A stretch of 64,000 nt of DNA from JACCZX01 sp963729165 (GCA_963729165.1 CAVSMM010000015.1:265791-329790); one strand, 5' to 3'; positions 1-8,399 are shown, numbered from the stretch's first letter. Numbers and translations are program-made. Notes: a model not told the origin generated them from the sequence alone.

Positions 1-314
1 ACCAGCCTTCTGAATCCGCTGTGGTACGCGGGCGCGTTTGCGATCGGGACTTGCGGCGGCAGGATGGGCGATCGTGCGAGTCTTGGATTCTGGCGGAAAC
101 CGAGCGCCAGGTGGAGCGGCACTTGGAAGGCCACCTCGAGCGGCTGCCCGCGTCCGATCACGTTTCGCGCGCAATCGTCGAGCAGATGAGACACGAAGAA
201 GCGCAGCATGCTGAAGCCGCGGTTCTCAATGGTGGCGCGACCTTGCCGTTTCCGGCGCGCTGGGCGATGCGGCTCGCGCGCGCGATGATGACCAAGACCG
301 CGCACCACATCTAG
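1..314 (+). CDS. coq7: Demethoxyubiquinone hydroxylase Coq7, C-terminal part
   Basis: Di-iron monooxygenase of the Coq7 family that hydroxylates demethoxyubiquinone late in ubiquinone synthesis at the inner membrane. Only about the last 100 residues are inside the window. Seen: a NPLWYAGAFAIG-like stretch in the frame starting at base 1, then ETERQVERHLEGHL, an EEAQH metal-ligand helix and the family-typical end MTKTAHHI before a TAG stop at 312-314. The two halves are in different frames; one missing T in GGATTCTGG near base 93 would restore GFLAETE. Family and end point are clear; the upstream part lies outside the window. Confidence 0.85.
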   Translation, partial: QPSESAVVRGRVCDRDLRRQDGRSCESWILAETERQVERHLEGHLERLPASDHVSRAIVEQMRHEEAQHAEAAVLNGGATLPFPARWAMRLARAMMTKTAHHI

Positions 315-377
315 GTCGATTCGCGCCTGCGGCACCCTCTGCAACGTGCTGAGGCGGCTGGCAAGTTGCGACCTTCG

Positions 378-804
378 TTACACGGCGTCGAGAATTCGTA
401 CCGAGTGCGTGATCAGCGCGGTTTTGCGAGCATCGCCGTGGCCGAACAGTATTTTTCGTGCGAAAGCTGAACCGCACGTAGACTGCGTCGCGGTTGAGGC
501 CCGCCCTCGGACGGTGAACCGCATGTCGATCCTTGTGAAAACTTTCGGATCGCGTTCTGCCCGATCAGCAACCAGCTCGACAGTGCAGCTTATGAACCGC
601 ATGGCGGCCTCGCTGCAGGATCAAAACGACGTCGTAAGCGGCGCACCCGCCGGTACCGGCCAAAACCAGTTCCATCGGGCGCGGCGCCAAATTGCGCCCG
701 CCGCCCTCTGGAGCGCCATCCATGGTCGCCAAGATGCCCGCTTTCGGTCTCGGCGACGAAGCTCATCCCTGTCCCTGTCCCACCCAACGTACGGAACACT
801 TCAA
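378..804 (-). CDS. OsmC family peroxiredoxin-like protein (frameshifted)
   Basis: OsmC/Ohr-fold protein of the small thiol-peroxidase superfamily, probably cytoplasmic. The C-terminal half reads cleanly as CTVELVADRAERDPKVFTRI...THSVRILDAV. The N-terminal half is recoverable only by switching frames: KCSVRWVG, then GMSFVAETESGH, then an LVLAGTGG-like helix region where the first redox Cys normally sits. Several single-base indels between about 600 and 790 break it. I place the start at the TTG at 804 because a perfect Shine-Dalgarno TAGGAGG lies five bases upstream (810-816). OsmC genes next to coq7 are common in Burkholderiales. Exact subfamily (OsmC, Ohr or YhfA) is not resolvable. Confidence 0.75.
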
Positions 805-1016
805 CTCGGCCTCCTAGTGCAATTGCTGCGGCAATGCAACAGTCAGCACGTATGCGCGTCGATCTTCGTCACGCCGCCTTATCCCATTGAATCAGAATAA
901 ATATTCGTTATCAAGACAGTCGCGAATTCAAACTTATTATGAAATTCTTTCTTGCGCTGCACCAATTCGGTCGAGCAAACTTCGGCTACTTGTCTCCTCC
1001 ACCCTATAGGTGGCTT
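805..1016. other. Gene-free divergent region upstream of osmC and rplM
   Basis: No supported coding region. It is AT-richer than its surroundings around 885-945 (runs such as AATAAATATTCG and CTTATTATGAAATTC), as expected for promoters. A weak sigma70-like pair may exist near 888-915, but I cannot assign it securely. It must hold the osmC promoter (minus strand) and a plus-strand promoter whose transcript meets the terminator at 1017-1049. Confidence 0.4.
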
Positions 1017-1049
1017 CGGCCCGGACCTTCCCGTCTGGGCCGTTTTTTT
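1017..1049 (+). terminator. Intrinsic terminator in the rplM leader region
   Basis: CGGCCC (1017-1022) pairs with GGGCCG (1037-1042) and is followed at once by seven T (1043-1049). This is a textbook Rho-independent terminator on the plus strand, 80 bases before rplM. No plus-strand gene lies upstream after the minus-strand osmC, so it ends either a small RNA or an attenuated rplM-rpsI leader. Confidence 0.75.
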
Positions 1050-1128
1050 CGGCGCCTTGCACCTACCGCACCAGAGCGGATAGAATTTCGGGTTCCGTGC
1101 GGCGACCGAATCCTATAAGCAACTCTCA

Positions 1129-1557
1129 ATGAAAACCTTTTCTGCAAAGCATCTCGAAGTAAAACGCGACTGGTTGCTCGTTGACGGTAACGAAAAGGTC
1201 GTTGGCCGCCTCGCTAGCCAGATCGCGCTTCGCCTGCGCGGCAAACATAAGCCAGAGTACACGCCGCATGTCGATACCGGCGATTACATCGTGGTGATCA
1301 ACTCCGCCAAACTTCGCATGACCGGCAACAAGGCCGAAGACAAGACGTATTACCGGCACAGCGGTTATCCGGGCGGTGTGTACGAAACGAATTTCAAGAA
1401 AATGCAGGAGCGTTTCCCTGGGCGGGCATTGCATCTGGCCGTGCGTGGAATGCTTCCAAAGGGCCCGCTCGGGTATGCGATGATGAAGAAGTTGAAGGTT
1501 TACGCTGCCGATGAGCATCCGCACACGGCACAACAGCCCAAGACGCTAGAAATCTAG
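1129..1557 (+). CDS. rplM: 50S ribosomal protein L13
   Basis: Large-subunit ribosomal protein L13, an early-assembly protein binding 23S rRNA. The 142-residue product has the usual length and the conserved WLLVDGNEKVVGRLAS, GKHKPEYTPHVDTGDY, KLRMTGNKAEDK and MLPKGPLG motifs. The ATG at 1129 fits the family start MKTFSAK. It forms an operon with rpsI, 51 bases downstream, as in nearly all bacteria. The frame is intact. Confidence 0.98.
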   Translation: MKTFSAKHLEVKRDWLLVDGNEKVVGRLASQIALRLRGKHKPEYTPHVDTGDYIVVINSAKLRMTGNKAEDKTYYRHSGYPGGVYETNFKKMQERFPGRALHLAVRGMLPKGPLGYAMMKKLKVYAADEHPHTAQQPKTLEI

Positions 1558-1608
1558 TACGACAATGCGAGCGTCTATGTGACGAGCGATCACGAACATG
1601 GTAAAGAC

Positions 1609-2003
1609 ATGATCGGCAATTACAACTATGGAACCGGCCGCCGCAAGAGTTCGGTGGCACGCGTATTCCTCAAGCGCGGTACGGGCGCGATCGTCATCAA
1701 CGGTCGTTCGATCGATGATTATTTTCAGCGCGAAACTGGCCGAATGATCGCGCAGGCAGCCGCTTGCACTGACCAACCACACGAGCACGTTTGACATTCA
1801 GGTGAACGTGCAGGGTGGTGGCGAGTCGGGGCAGGCGGGCGCAGTGCGCCATGGCATCACGCGTGCGCTGATCGATTACGACGAAACGCTGAAACCTGCG
1901 CTTTCGGGTGCAGGACTCGTGACGCGCGATGCGCGCGAAGTCGAGCGCAAGAAGGTCGGATTTCCGCAAAGCACGACGCCGCAAGCAGTTCTCGAAGCGA
2001 TAG
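1609..2003 (+). CDS. rpsI: 30S ribosomal protein S9 (two apparent indels)
   Basis: Small-subunit protein S9, whose C-terminal Lys-Arg tail reaches the P-site tRNA. It starts MIGNYNYGTGRRKSSVARVF at the ATG at 1609. Reading changes frame near 1750 (GRMI then RQPLALTNHTSTFD, one extra base) and again near 1962, where GGATTTCCGC should be GGATTCCGC; after that the signature tail FRKARRRKQFSKR ends at TAG 2001-2003. S9 is essential, so both breaks are almost certainly sequence errors. Second gene of the rplM-rpsI operon. Confidence 0.93.
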
Positions 2004-2037
2004 CATCGGCACGTATCGGCGCGCCTCAGTCACTCTT

Positions 2038-2068
2038 AAACGCGGCCCCGTTTTGGGGATGCGCGTTT
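2038..2068 (+). terminator. Strong hairpin after rpsI
   Basis: AAACGCG (2038-2044) pairs perfectly with CGCGTTT (2062-2068), and GCCCC pairs internally with GGGG around a GTTTT loop. It lies 35 bases after the rpsI stop, so it probably terminates or stabilises the rplM-rpsI mRNA. There is no long T run, so Rho-independent action is uncertain. The remaining 2069-2245 holds nothing I can identify. Confidence 0.45.
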
Positions 2069-2245
2069 GCGATACGACCAATCGCGGCATGATCTCATCA
2101 TCGTGCGCACCTATACTGGTGCAGAACGGGAGAGGCTCGCCGCTGCGACTTGGCAGTTACGAGGCGCTTCTCCTCACCGGACGCTTTTTAGCGTGGGCCG
2201 GGTGCACCGGAGGCCGGCTTTGCATCAATCTGCCTGCTGGATCGA

Positions 2246-3045
2246 ATGAGACGAAAGCGTTGGTTGCGCAGTAACTCGGCAGCACGCAATGCGGGTCGCC
2301 GTTCGCAGCGAGATACCCTGGCGCGCCGAAGGTGGTGCTCCTGCTGGCGGCGATGTTAGATCATGGGGCTGATCGTCGCCGACTGCGCTTGATTGCCTTC
2401 GGCAATCGCCCTTCGATACCGCTGGAGGCCGGTGCGCTGTCGGCGGAGATCGAGCGGATGAGGGCCGACGCAAAGCAAGCAGTCGCGGAACGGGACAGCA
2501 AGCTCGCGCTAGTGGCTCAGTTGGAAAATCAGCAGAAATTGATCGCGCGGCAACAGAACAGGTGCAGGCGCAGCTAAAAGCGCTCGAAAACGAGAACGCG
2601 CGTTTGAAGGAAGACCTGGCGTTTTTCGAAAGCTTGCTTCCTACCCCGGCAAATGCAAAGGGCGTGGTGATTCGTAGCTTTCGGCTGCAGGCGCTGACGA
2701 CTCCGAGAAACAGCAAGGAGCCGGTACGAAAAGCGAATCGCAAACCAGGAGATGAACCGCAGGCGTTGCGATATCGGCTATTGGTCCAGCAAAGCGGCCG
2801 GCCCGAGCGCGATTTCGTGGGTGCTGTGTCACTAACGGTCAGCTTGCAGCAGGGCGGCCGGCCATGGGTATTGCAGTTGCCCGATGCCACGATTCCGGAT
2901 GCCGGGCCCACCGCCGTTGGCGTTTCGTCACTATCAGCGCGTTGAGGGAACGTTTTAACTTCCCGAGGGCGCGGTGGTGCGATCGGTGCTCGTGAAGATC
3001 CAATCAAACGGAGAAGTCCGCGCGCAGCAAACTTTCACGATGTGA
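2246..3045 (+). CDS. DUF6776-like coiled-coil membrane protein (frameshifted)
   Basis: A basic start (MRRKRWLR), one likely transmembrane segment (VVLLLAAMLLIMGLIV when frames are joined near 2330-2390), a coiled coil rich in Glu/Lys/Gln (about 2430-2640, with IERMRADAKQAV and ALENENARLKEDLAFF), then a beta-rich domain ending VLVKIQSNGEVRAQQTFTM. At least four single-base indels are needed to read it through. A protein of this architecture sits directly upstream of a bactofilin and erpA in Burkholderiales, and only 7 bases separate it from the bactofilin here. I infer an envelope or cytoskeleton role, but the function is unknown. The MreC-like layout is superficial. Confidence 0.65.
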
Positions 3046-3052
3046 GGTAACG

Positions 3053-3478
3053 ATGTTCGGCAACAAATCGGTAGCACCCCAAACCGATCGGCACATTGAT
3101 CGGCAATGGCACGACTGTCGAAGGTGATGTTGTCGTACTCGCGGCGGACTGCGCATCGATGGCATGGTAAAGGGTGACGTCCGGTGCGCGACCGGCGACG
3201 CTTGCATGGTCGTCGTTAGCGAACTGGGCCACGTAGAAGGCGAAGTGCACGCCGGCACACCTGGTGGTGTCGGGCGTATCACCGGGCCGGTGCACGTGAC
3301 TGAGTTGCTCGAGCTTGCAGCCGAAGGCGCGCGTCACAGGCGACGTTCACTATCGGGCGATCGAGATCCACCAGGGGGCTGTTGTCGAAGGCCGATTGAT
3401 CTATCAGGCTCTGAACGGTCAAATAAGGGGCCAGCGACGTTGAAATTGGCCGCTGGCGGCGCCATTTCAGAGAACTGA
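3053..3478 (+). CDS. Bactofilin, polymer-forming cytoskeletal protein (frameshifted)
   Basis: Bactofilins self-assemble into non-polar filaments from a right-handed beta helix and place cell-wall or polarity factors at the membrane. Reconstructed reading: MFGNKS start, then LRIDGMVKGDV, MVVVSELGHVEGEVHA, ITGPVHVTELLEL and RGPATLKLAAGGAISEN. The repeated short G-x-V/I strands are the family signature. Several single-base indels (around 3085-3150, 3190, 3260 and 3330-3420) interrupt it. The ATG at 3053 follows GAGGTAA. It is coupled to the upstream coiled-coil membrane protein and precedes erpA. Confidence 0.85.
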
Positions 3479-3555
3479 GACGGTGCTCGAGCGCCTATAA
3501 TTGCCGAGCACTGCGTACAGAGTGGAGCGAGCAAGACAAAGACTGGAGTTTCGCA

Positions 3556-3906
3556 ATGAACGCTATGGTCGAAATGCCGGCACCGTTGGTTTTCACCGAC
3601 GCTGCGGCGGCAAAGGTCAAAAACCTGATCGAAGAGGAAGGCAATGCCGACCTGAAGCTGCGCGTGTTCGTGCAGGGCGGCGGATGCTCCGGATTTCAGT
3701 ACGGTTTTACGTTCGATGAAGTCGTCAACGAAGACGATGCGTCGATGGAAAAAAACGGCGTTACGTTGCTGATCGACTCGATGAGCTATCAGTACCTGGT
3801 GGGCGCCGAGATCGATTACAAGGAAGACTTGGAGGGCGCGCAGTTCGTGATCAAGAATCCGAACGCCACCACGACATGCGGTTGCGGTTCATCGTTTTCT
3901 GCGTAG
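3556..3906 (+). CDS. erpA: Iron-sulfur cluster insertion protein ErpA
   Basis: A-type Fe-S carrier that delivers [4Fe-4S] clusters to apo-enzymes, classically IspG/IspH. The 116-residue product shows the three invariant cysteines: one in GGGCSGFQYGF and two in TTTCGCGSSF near the end. The ATG at 3556 is preceded by GGAG seven bases upstream. It ends with the terminator at 3926-3948. The frame is intact and the family call is certain; ErpA rather than IscA is inferred from the betaproteobacterial neighbourhood. Confidence 0.95.
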   Translation: MNAMVEMPAPLVFTDAAAAKVKNLIEEEGNADLKLRVFVQGGGCSGFQYGFTFDEVVNEDDASMEKNGVTLLIDSMSYQYLVGAEIDYKEDLEGAQFVIKNPNATTTCGCGSSFSA

Positions 3907-3925
3907 CTAGTTGCATGAACACCGG

Positions 3926-3948
3926 AAGGCGCCTTCGGGCGCCTTTTT
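3926..3948 (+). terminator. Terminator after erpA (possibly bidirectional with anmK)
   Basis: AAGGCGCC-TTCG-GGCGCCTTTTT: an 8-bp stem, a UUCG tetraloop and a T run. It sits between the convergent erpA and anmK. The A residues on the left arm give it some capacity to act for the minus-strand gene too. Confidence 0.9.
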
Positions 3949-3955
3949 GTTGGCA

Positions 3956-5066
3956 TCAATCGCTGCGGGAATGCGCTGGATAGAGCGCCCCGAGAACCCT
4001 GTGTCCGCGCGCGCCGGTCACCGTTGGCACATTGCCGGCTTGACCGTTGACATGCGCGTGCGCGAGCCAGGCAAACGCCAGCGCCTCCACCTGATCGGGC
4101 TCTACACCTAGCGCTGAACTTGCGATCACGGTGCGCGGTGCGCACTCGGTCTCCAGCATGCGAAGCAAAGTTGCATTGCGCGCACCGCCCCCGCAGATGA
4201 CGACATCGTTTGCTTGCGGAAACCAGGTCGTCAATGGCGCTTCCGATTGCAACGGCGCTCAAGCACGTCAACGTGGTTAGCACGGTGGCAGGGTCGGGAC
4301 CCTGATGTCGCAGCACTTGCTCGAGCCACGCGGGTGAAAACAGCTCGCGTCCACTGCTCTTCGGCGGCGGCTGAGCGAAAAACGGTTCTGCTAGCAACGC
4401 AGTCAGCAGGTCTTGATCGACTTGGGCGGACGCCGCTATTGCCCCATCGCGATCAAACGGCAATCCAAAGTGTTTCTGAGCCCAGTGGTCGAGCAGCAAG
4501 TTGCCGGGACCGATGTCAAAGCCGATCACGGATCCTTCTTCTCCGCGCTTCGGCAGGCCTGTCAGATTGCTGATACCGCCGACATTGACCACCGCGCGCG
4601 GCAACGGGCCGCTGAATGCGGCAATGTGAAATAGCGAGGCGAGCGGAGCGCCATGGCCTCCGGCAGCGATGTCACGGCTTCTGAAGTCGGCGACGACGTC
4701 AATAGACGACAGCTCGGCCAACAGTGACGGCGAGTTCAGTTGCACGCTAAAGCCGAGCTGCGGCCTGTGCCGTACCGTCTGGCCATGTGCGCCGATCGCG
4801 CGCACCTCCGAGGGTGCCAGTCCGGCGCCATGCAGCACGTCATCGACAATGGCGGCATACAGATGCGCCAGATCACGAGCCGCGATGCTGCCCCGCTCTA
4901 TCTCGTCAGTCCCGGGACTGCAGAGCGACGTTAGCGATTTGCGCAGCTCCACCGGGAAAGCGCGATACGCGTGGGCCAGTGATTTTGGCGGCGTATGCGC
5001 ACAGTCCGCGAGAACAGCGTCGACGCCGTCCAGGCTCGTGCCCGACATTAATCCAATAAAAAGCAC
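3956..5066 (-). CDS. anmK: Anhydro-N-acetylmuramic acid kinase (one indel)
   Basis: Phosphorylates and hydrolyses 1,6-anhydro-MurNAc to MurNAc-6-phosphate in peptidoglycan recycling. The N-terminus FIGLMSGTSLDGVDAVL is the AnmK signature; GAHGQTVRHRP, the sugar-kinase phosphate loops NVGGISNLTG and GFDIGPGNLLLDHW, and the ATPase motif VVICGGGARN are all present. The last 85 residues are in another frame after a break near 4225-4245. Length after joining (about 370 residues) is normal. It lies next to the divergent-side M23 peptidase gene, so cell-wall turnover genes cluster here. Confidence 0.95.
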
Positions 5067-5081
5067 GTTCGCTACGCGCGA

Positions 5082-6506
5082 TCAGCGCGGGCGGTCAAGG
5101 GCGATGCTTACGCGTTCCATCAGTGCCAGCTGAGCGCGCAGTGGGGTCGTCGTCCGCGTGAAGTTTTGCAGTTGCGATGCGGCCAGCGGCTCGGCGGCAG
5201 GAAGTTCGGCAGTCAATGGATTGACGTGCTGGTCATGCACTTTCAATTCGAAATGCAGATGCGGACCCGTGGCCCAACCCGTCATGCCCACTGTGCCGAC
5301 GGAGTCGCCCTGACCAATTCGAAGACCCTGTCGCAGGCCGGGTGCGACGGTCTGCAGATGCGCATACAACGTCGCGTGCTTGCCGTCGTGGCGAATCTCA
5401 ACCACATTGCCATAGCCGCGTTGCCAACCGGCAAATGTGACGACGCCTTCGCCAATCGAGCGTACGTTGGTGCCGGCCGTGGCGGAATAGTCGACTCCGC
5501 GATGCGCAGCGTCATAACCAAAGATAGGATGCGTGCGGCTGCTGCTGAAGCCGGAACTGACGCGGGTGTACTCGAGCGGCGAGCGCAGAAATGCCTGCTT
5601 CAAACTGCGTCCGTCGGCCCCATAGAAGCCGCCGTGCTTGCTGCCGTTGGCGAACCAGTACGCCGCGAAGTGCTTGCCGCCATTTTCGAGCTCGACGGCC
5701 AACAGGCGGCCCGCACGCAGAAACTCGCCGGACGCGTACAGCGATTCGTAGATCACGCGAAACCGGGCGCCACGCCGCAGGTCGCGATGAAAATCAATTT
5801 CGCTTTCGAGCGCATCGATCATCTGCTGCGCAACGGCATCGGGGATTTCGGCTTCATCGGTCGCGCCAAAAAGCGAAACGCGCACATCGCCGCTCTTGAA
5901 CTCGGTGCGGCGCTCGAGCGCGACGTCCGCCTCAACAGCGCGAAACCCGGCTGCGCTTTCATCGCTGCGATCGATCGTCAGAATGCGAGTCGTGGCCAGC
6001 GCACCGTCAAGATCGCCGGCGCCGTAAACCTTCAGCCAGCGCAGTGCACCCTCAGACGTGATGCTGCATTGAACGAAGCGGCCGGGTGCCAGCCTTAACA
6101 GAGGCCGCGCTGACGCGTCGGTCTGCGCAAAGCGCAACGCGACAGCATCCGCAATACCGAGCCGGCCGAACAAGGCGGCGAGCGTCTCGCCACGCTGTAC
6201 GCGAGCTTCCCGCAAATGAGCGTCTTCTTGAGCGAGCAGCTGTGTGACCTGGTCTGTGATTGAAGGCGTCGTGACGCTTTCAATTACCGGCAGCGTTTGC
6301 GATTGATCAAGCTCCAAAGCTGCAGGTACTGCGGCCAAGCCCGCGAGTGCCGCAGACAGAGGCAGCAGCGAAAACACCGCCGCCAGCTCTATGCGCTTAC
6401 GCTTGACCCGCTCTACCTGTTTCCACCGCCGCGACACCAACCGAAAACCGAGTCGCGTGTCATCTGCAAAAAGTGCAAGTCGTTTGGATAGAATCGACAA
6501 TGGCAT
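5082..6506 (-). CDS. M23 family (LytM) peptidoglycan endopeptidase
   Basis: Zinc metallopeptidase cleaving peptide crosslinks of murein, like MepM/YebA. 474 residues: a basic cytoplasmic start, one signal-anchor segment (about residues 38-62), a LysM/OapA-like binding region, then the catalytic M23 domain with HRGVDY and HLHFE, which supply the zinc ligands and catalytic His. It acts in the periplasm. The gene is intact, 15 bases from anmK and divergent from tyrS, as in many Burkholderiales. The exact cleavage specificity cannot be read from sequence. Confidence 0.93.
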   Translation of the reverse strand: MPLSILSKRLALFADDTRLGFRLVSRRWKQVERVKRKRIELAAVFSLLPLSAALAGLAAVPAALELDQSQTLPVIESVTTPSITDQVTQLLAQEDAHLREARVQRGETLAALFGRLGIADAVALRFAQTDASARPLLRLAPGRFVQCSITSEGALRWLKVYGAGDLDGALATTRILTIDRSDESAAGFRAVEADVALERRTEFKSGDVRVSLFGATDEAEIPDAVAQQMIDALESEIDFHRDLRRGARFRVIYESLYASGEFLRAGRLLAVELENGGKHFAAYWFANGSKHGGFYGADGRSLKQAFLRSPLEYTRVSSGFSSSRTHPIFGYDAAHRGVDYSATAGTNVRSIGEGVVTFAGWQRGYGNVVEIRHDGKHATLYAHLQTVAPGLRQGLRIGQGDSVGTVGMTGWATGPHLHFELKVHDQHVNPLTAELPAAEPLAASQLQNFTRTTTPLRAQLALMERVSIALDRPR

Positions 6507-6531
6507 TTACCGAGAAGAAATTTACCGGCAC

Positions 6532-6561
6532 AAAAAAGCGCACGTATGGGTGCGCTTTTTT
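6532..6561. terminator. Terminator-like hairpin between divergent M23 peptidase and tyrS
   Basis: AAAAAAGCGCAC (6532-6543) pairs perfectly over 12 bp with GTGCGCTTTTTT (6550-6561) around a 6-base loop. Flanking T/A runs make it able to terminate in both directions. Its position is unusual: it lies in front of both divergent genes rather than after a gene. Confidence 0.7.
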
Positions 6562-6630
6562 ATCGTGGGCGCGAGTATAGCCCGACAAATCGGGCTTGCG
6601 CAGGCGACGCCCAATCGCATTCGAAACCGC

Positions 6631-7869
6631 ATGCAATCGAAGAGCAAAATTTACACAGTTAGTCCCAAAATCGAACGCGAGCTAGCGCTGGTTAAGCGCG
6701 GCAGCGACGAATTGCTGATCGAATCGGAGTTTGAGCAGAAGCTCGCGCGGTCCGAAGCGACGGGCAAGCCATTGCGCTGCAAGCTCGGCCTCGACGCGAC
6801 TGCGCCGGACCTTCATCTCGGACACACGGTCGTTCTGAACAAGCTGCGACAACTACAAGATCTCGGTCACACCGTCATTTTCCTGATCGGAGATTTCACT
6901 GCGTTGATCGGAGATCCGTCCGGCCGAAATACGACACGCCCGCCGCTATCGCGTGAGCAGATTCAGCAGAACGCCAAGACTTACTTCGATCAGGCCGGAC
7001 TCGTGCTTCGGCGCGACAAGACCGAGATTCGATACAACTCGGAATGGTCCGAGCCGCTGGGCGCAGCAGGCATGATCAAGCTCGCGGCGCACTACACGCT
7101 CGCCCGGTTGCTCGAGCGCGACGATTTTGCGACGCGCTATCGAGACAACACACCGATTGCGATGCATGAGCTCCTGTACCCGCTGATGCAGGGCTACGAC
7201 TCGGTCGCGCTCGAGTCCGACATCGAACTCGGTGGCACCGATCAGCGATTCAACTTACTGGTGGGCCGAGAGCTGCAACGGCACTACGGCCAGGAGCCGC
7301 AATGCATCCTGACGATGCCGTTGCTCGAAGGGCTCGACGGCGTCGAAAAAATGTCGAAGAGCAAGAACAACTACATCGGCATTACCGAGCCTGCGTTCGA
7401 TATGTTTTCGAAGACGATGTCGATCTCGGACGAGCTGATGTGGCGCTGGTACGACCTGCTGTCGCTGCGCTCCAACGAGGAGATCGAACAACTTAAAAAG
7501 CAGACTCTCGAAGGACGCAATCCGCGCGACGTCAAACGCTTGCTGGCAAGCGAGATCGTGGCGCGGTTTCACTCGGAGCAGGCGGCCGAGATGGCGGCGT
7601 TTGAGTTCATGGCGCGCTTCAAGGCAGGCGCGATCCCGAACGATATGCCGGAGGTTACGGTGGCGGGAGGCGACGGCGGCGTAGCGATCGCCGCGCTGCT
7701 AAAGCAGGCCGGGCTCGCATCATCAACGAGCGAAGCGATTCGCAGCATCGAGCAGGGTGGTGTGAAAATCGATGGCGAGAAAGTCAGCGATCGCACGTTG
7801 ATAATCAAACGCGGGACATACGTGATGCAGATCGGCAAGCGCAAGTGGGCACGCGTTACCGTGAGTTAA
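6631..7869 (+). CDS. tyrS: Tyrosyl-tRNA synthetase
   Basis: Class I aminoacyl-tRNA synthetase charging tRNA-Tyr. The 412-residue product has the HIGH motif as HLGH (in DLHLGHTVVL), the KMSKS motif (VEKMSKSKNNYIG) and a C-terminal S4 RNA-binding domain. I chose the ATG at 6631 (MQSKSKIYTVSPKI); an upstream extension of the frame runs through the hairpin at 6532-6561 and is not protein-like. The frame is intact. No dtd gene follows, unlike many relatives; instead the repeat patch begins. Confidence 0.96.
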   Translation: MQSKSKIYTVSPKIERELALVKRGSDELLIESEFEQKLARSEATGKPLRCKLGLDATAPDLHLGHTVVLNKLRQLQDLGHTVIFLIGDFTALIGDPSGRNTTRPPLSREQIQQNAKTYFDQAGLVLRRDKTEIRYNSEWSEPLGAAGMIKLAAHYTLARLLERDDFATRYRDNTPIAMHELLYPLMQGYDSVALESDIELGGTDQRFNLLVGRELQRHYGQEPQCILTMPLLEGLDGVEKMSKSKNNYIGITEPAFDMFSKTMSISDELMWRWYDLLSLRSNEEIEQLKKQTLEGRNPRDVKRLLASEIVARFHSEQAAEMAAFEFMARFKAGAIPNDMPEVTVAGGDGGVAIAALLKQAGLASSTSEAIRSIEQGGVKIDGEKVSDRTLIIKRGTYVMQIGKRKWARVTVS

Positions 7870-7917
7870 CCGCGCCCCGTGATGCAGCAGCGGCCGACGC
7901 AGCTGCGCCGCCTACGT

Positions 7918-8399
7918 CGTCGGGCACTAAAGTGCCAACCACTGCGGTACTCGCGCCAGCGGCGGGCCTGCAACTCGCTGCGCTCAAACAGGCAGGCCCT
8001 CAACATGCCCCGCTGGCGCTCCGCTCCTCGGGCGACGACTCAAAGGCGGCGCATCTGCGCCAGCCGCTGCTGTTGCGACATGGCCTCGATCTGAGATGTT
8101 CTTTTCTTTCCCCACTTAAAGTGAGGGTGTCTCACGCGCAAGCGTTGGGCGGAGATGACCTGCCTTCGGGGCGTCGCCCGAGGAGCGGAGCAACGCCGGG
8201 GCTGTTGAGCAAAAAAACGCTTTAGCCTTTTTTCGCGCCGGCGTTGTGAGTACCGCAGTCGCGGCGGCCTGCCGCCGCTCTAAGAATCGCCGCAAGCGAA
8301 GCGGCGAAGCCGCTCGCACTTCAGTGCCCGACGCCCAGGCAGGCCAGCTCCGCCTAACGCTTGCGCGCCGCGACGACGTAAAGCGCAACTACGTTATGC
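7918..8399. repeat. Mosaic of intergenic inverted repeats with attC-like pieces
   Basis: The 7870-8388 gap codes for nothing I can support. It holds at least three interlocking inverted pairs: 7918-7935 with 8316-8333 (one mismatch) plus 7941-7952 with 8248-8259 (perfect); 8018-8037 with 8172-8191 (20 bp perfect); and 8136-8154 with 8348-8366 (18 of 19). The last pair contains GTTGGGC and GCCTAAC, which match the integron attC core consensus. The piece 8352-8399 folds like a short attC site and overlaps the desaturase stop codon. This may be a decayed cassette array or a lineage-specific intergenic repeat; no integrase is in view. Confidence 0.65.
8211..8233. terminator. Bidirectional terminator-like hairpin inside the repeat patch
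   Basis: AAAAAAACGC-TTTA-GCCTTTTTT: A and T tracts flank a short GC stem with one mismatch, so it could end transcripts from both tyrS (plus) and the desaturase (minus). It lies between the two convergent genes and is itself framed by CAACGCCGG/CCGGCGTTG. Confidence 0.6.

Noticed and set aside
346..900. 185-codon plus-strand open frame over the osmC region
   Set aside because: It is the antisense shadow of the OsmC-family gene, whose conserved motifs read on the minus strand; no Shine-Dalgarno or family resemblance on the plus strand.
950..1020. tRNA or tmRNA 3' end (CTCCTCCACC looks like an acceptor end)
   Set aside because: No cloverleaf, T-arm or matching 5' acceptor strand can be found upstream.
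2225..3007. 260-codon minus-strand open frame
   Set aside because: Low-complexity Arg/Ser/Pro-rich product opposite the coiled-coil protein gene; typical high-GC antisense frame.
2246..3045. MreC homologue
   Set aside because: The membrane helix plus coiled coil resembles MreC, but the beta domain motifs and the bactofilin-erpA neighbourhood fit the DUF6776 type better, and no mreB/mreD is nearby.
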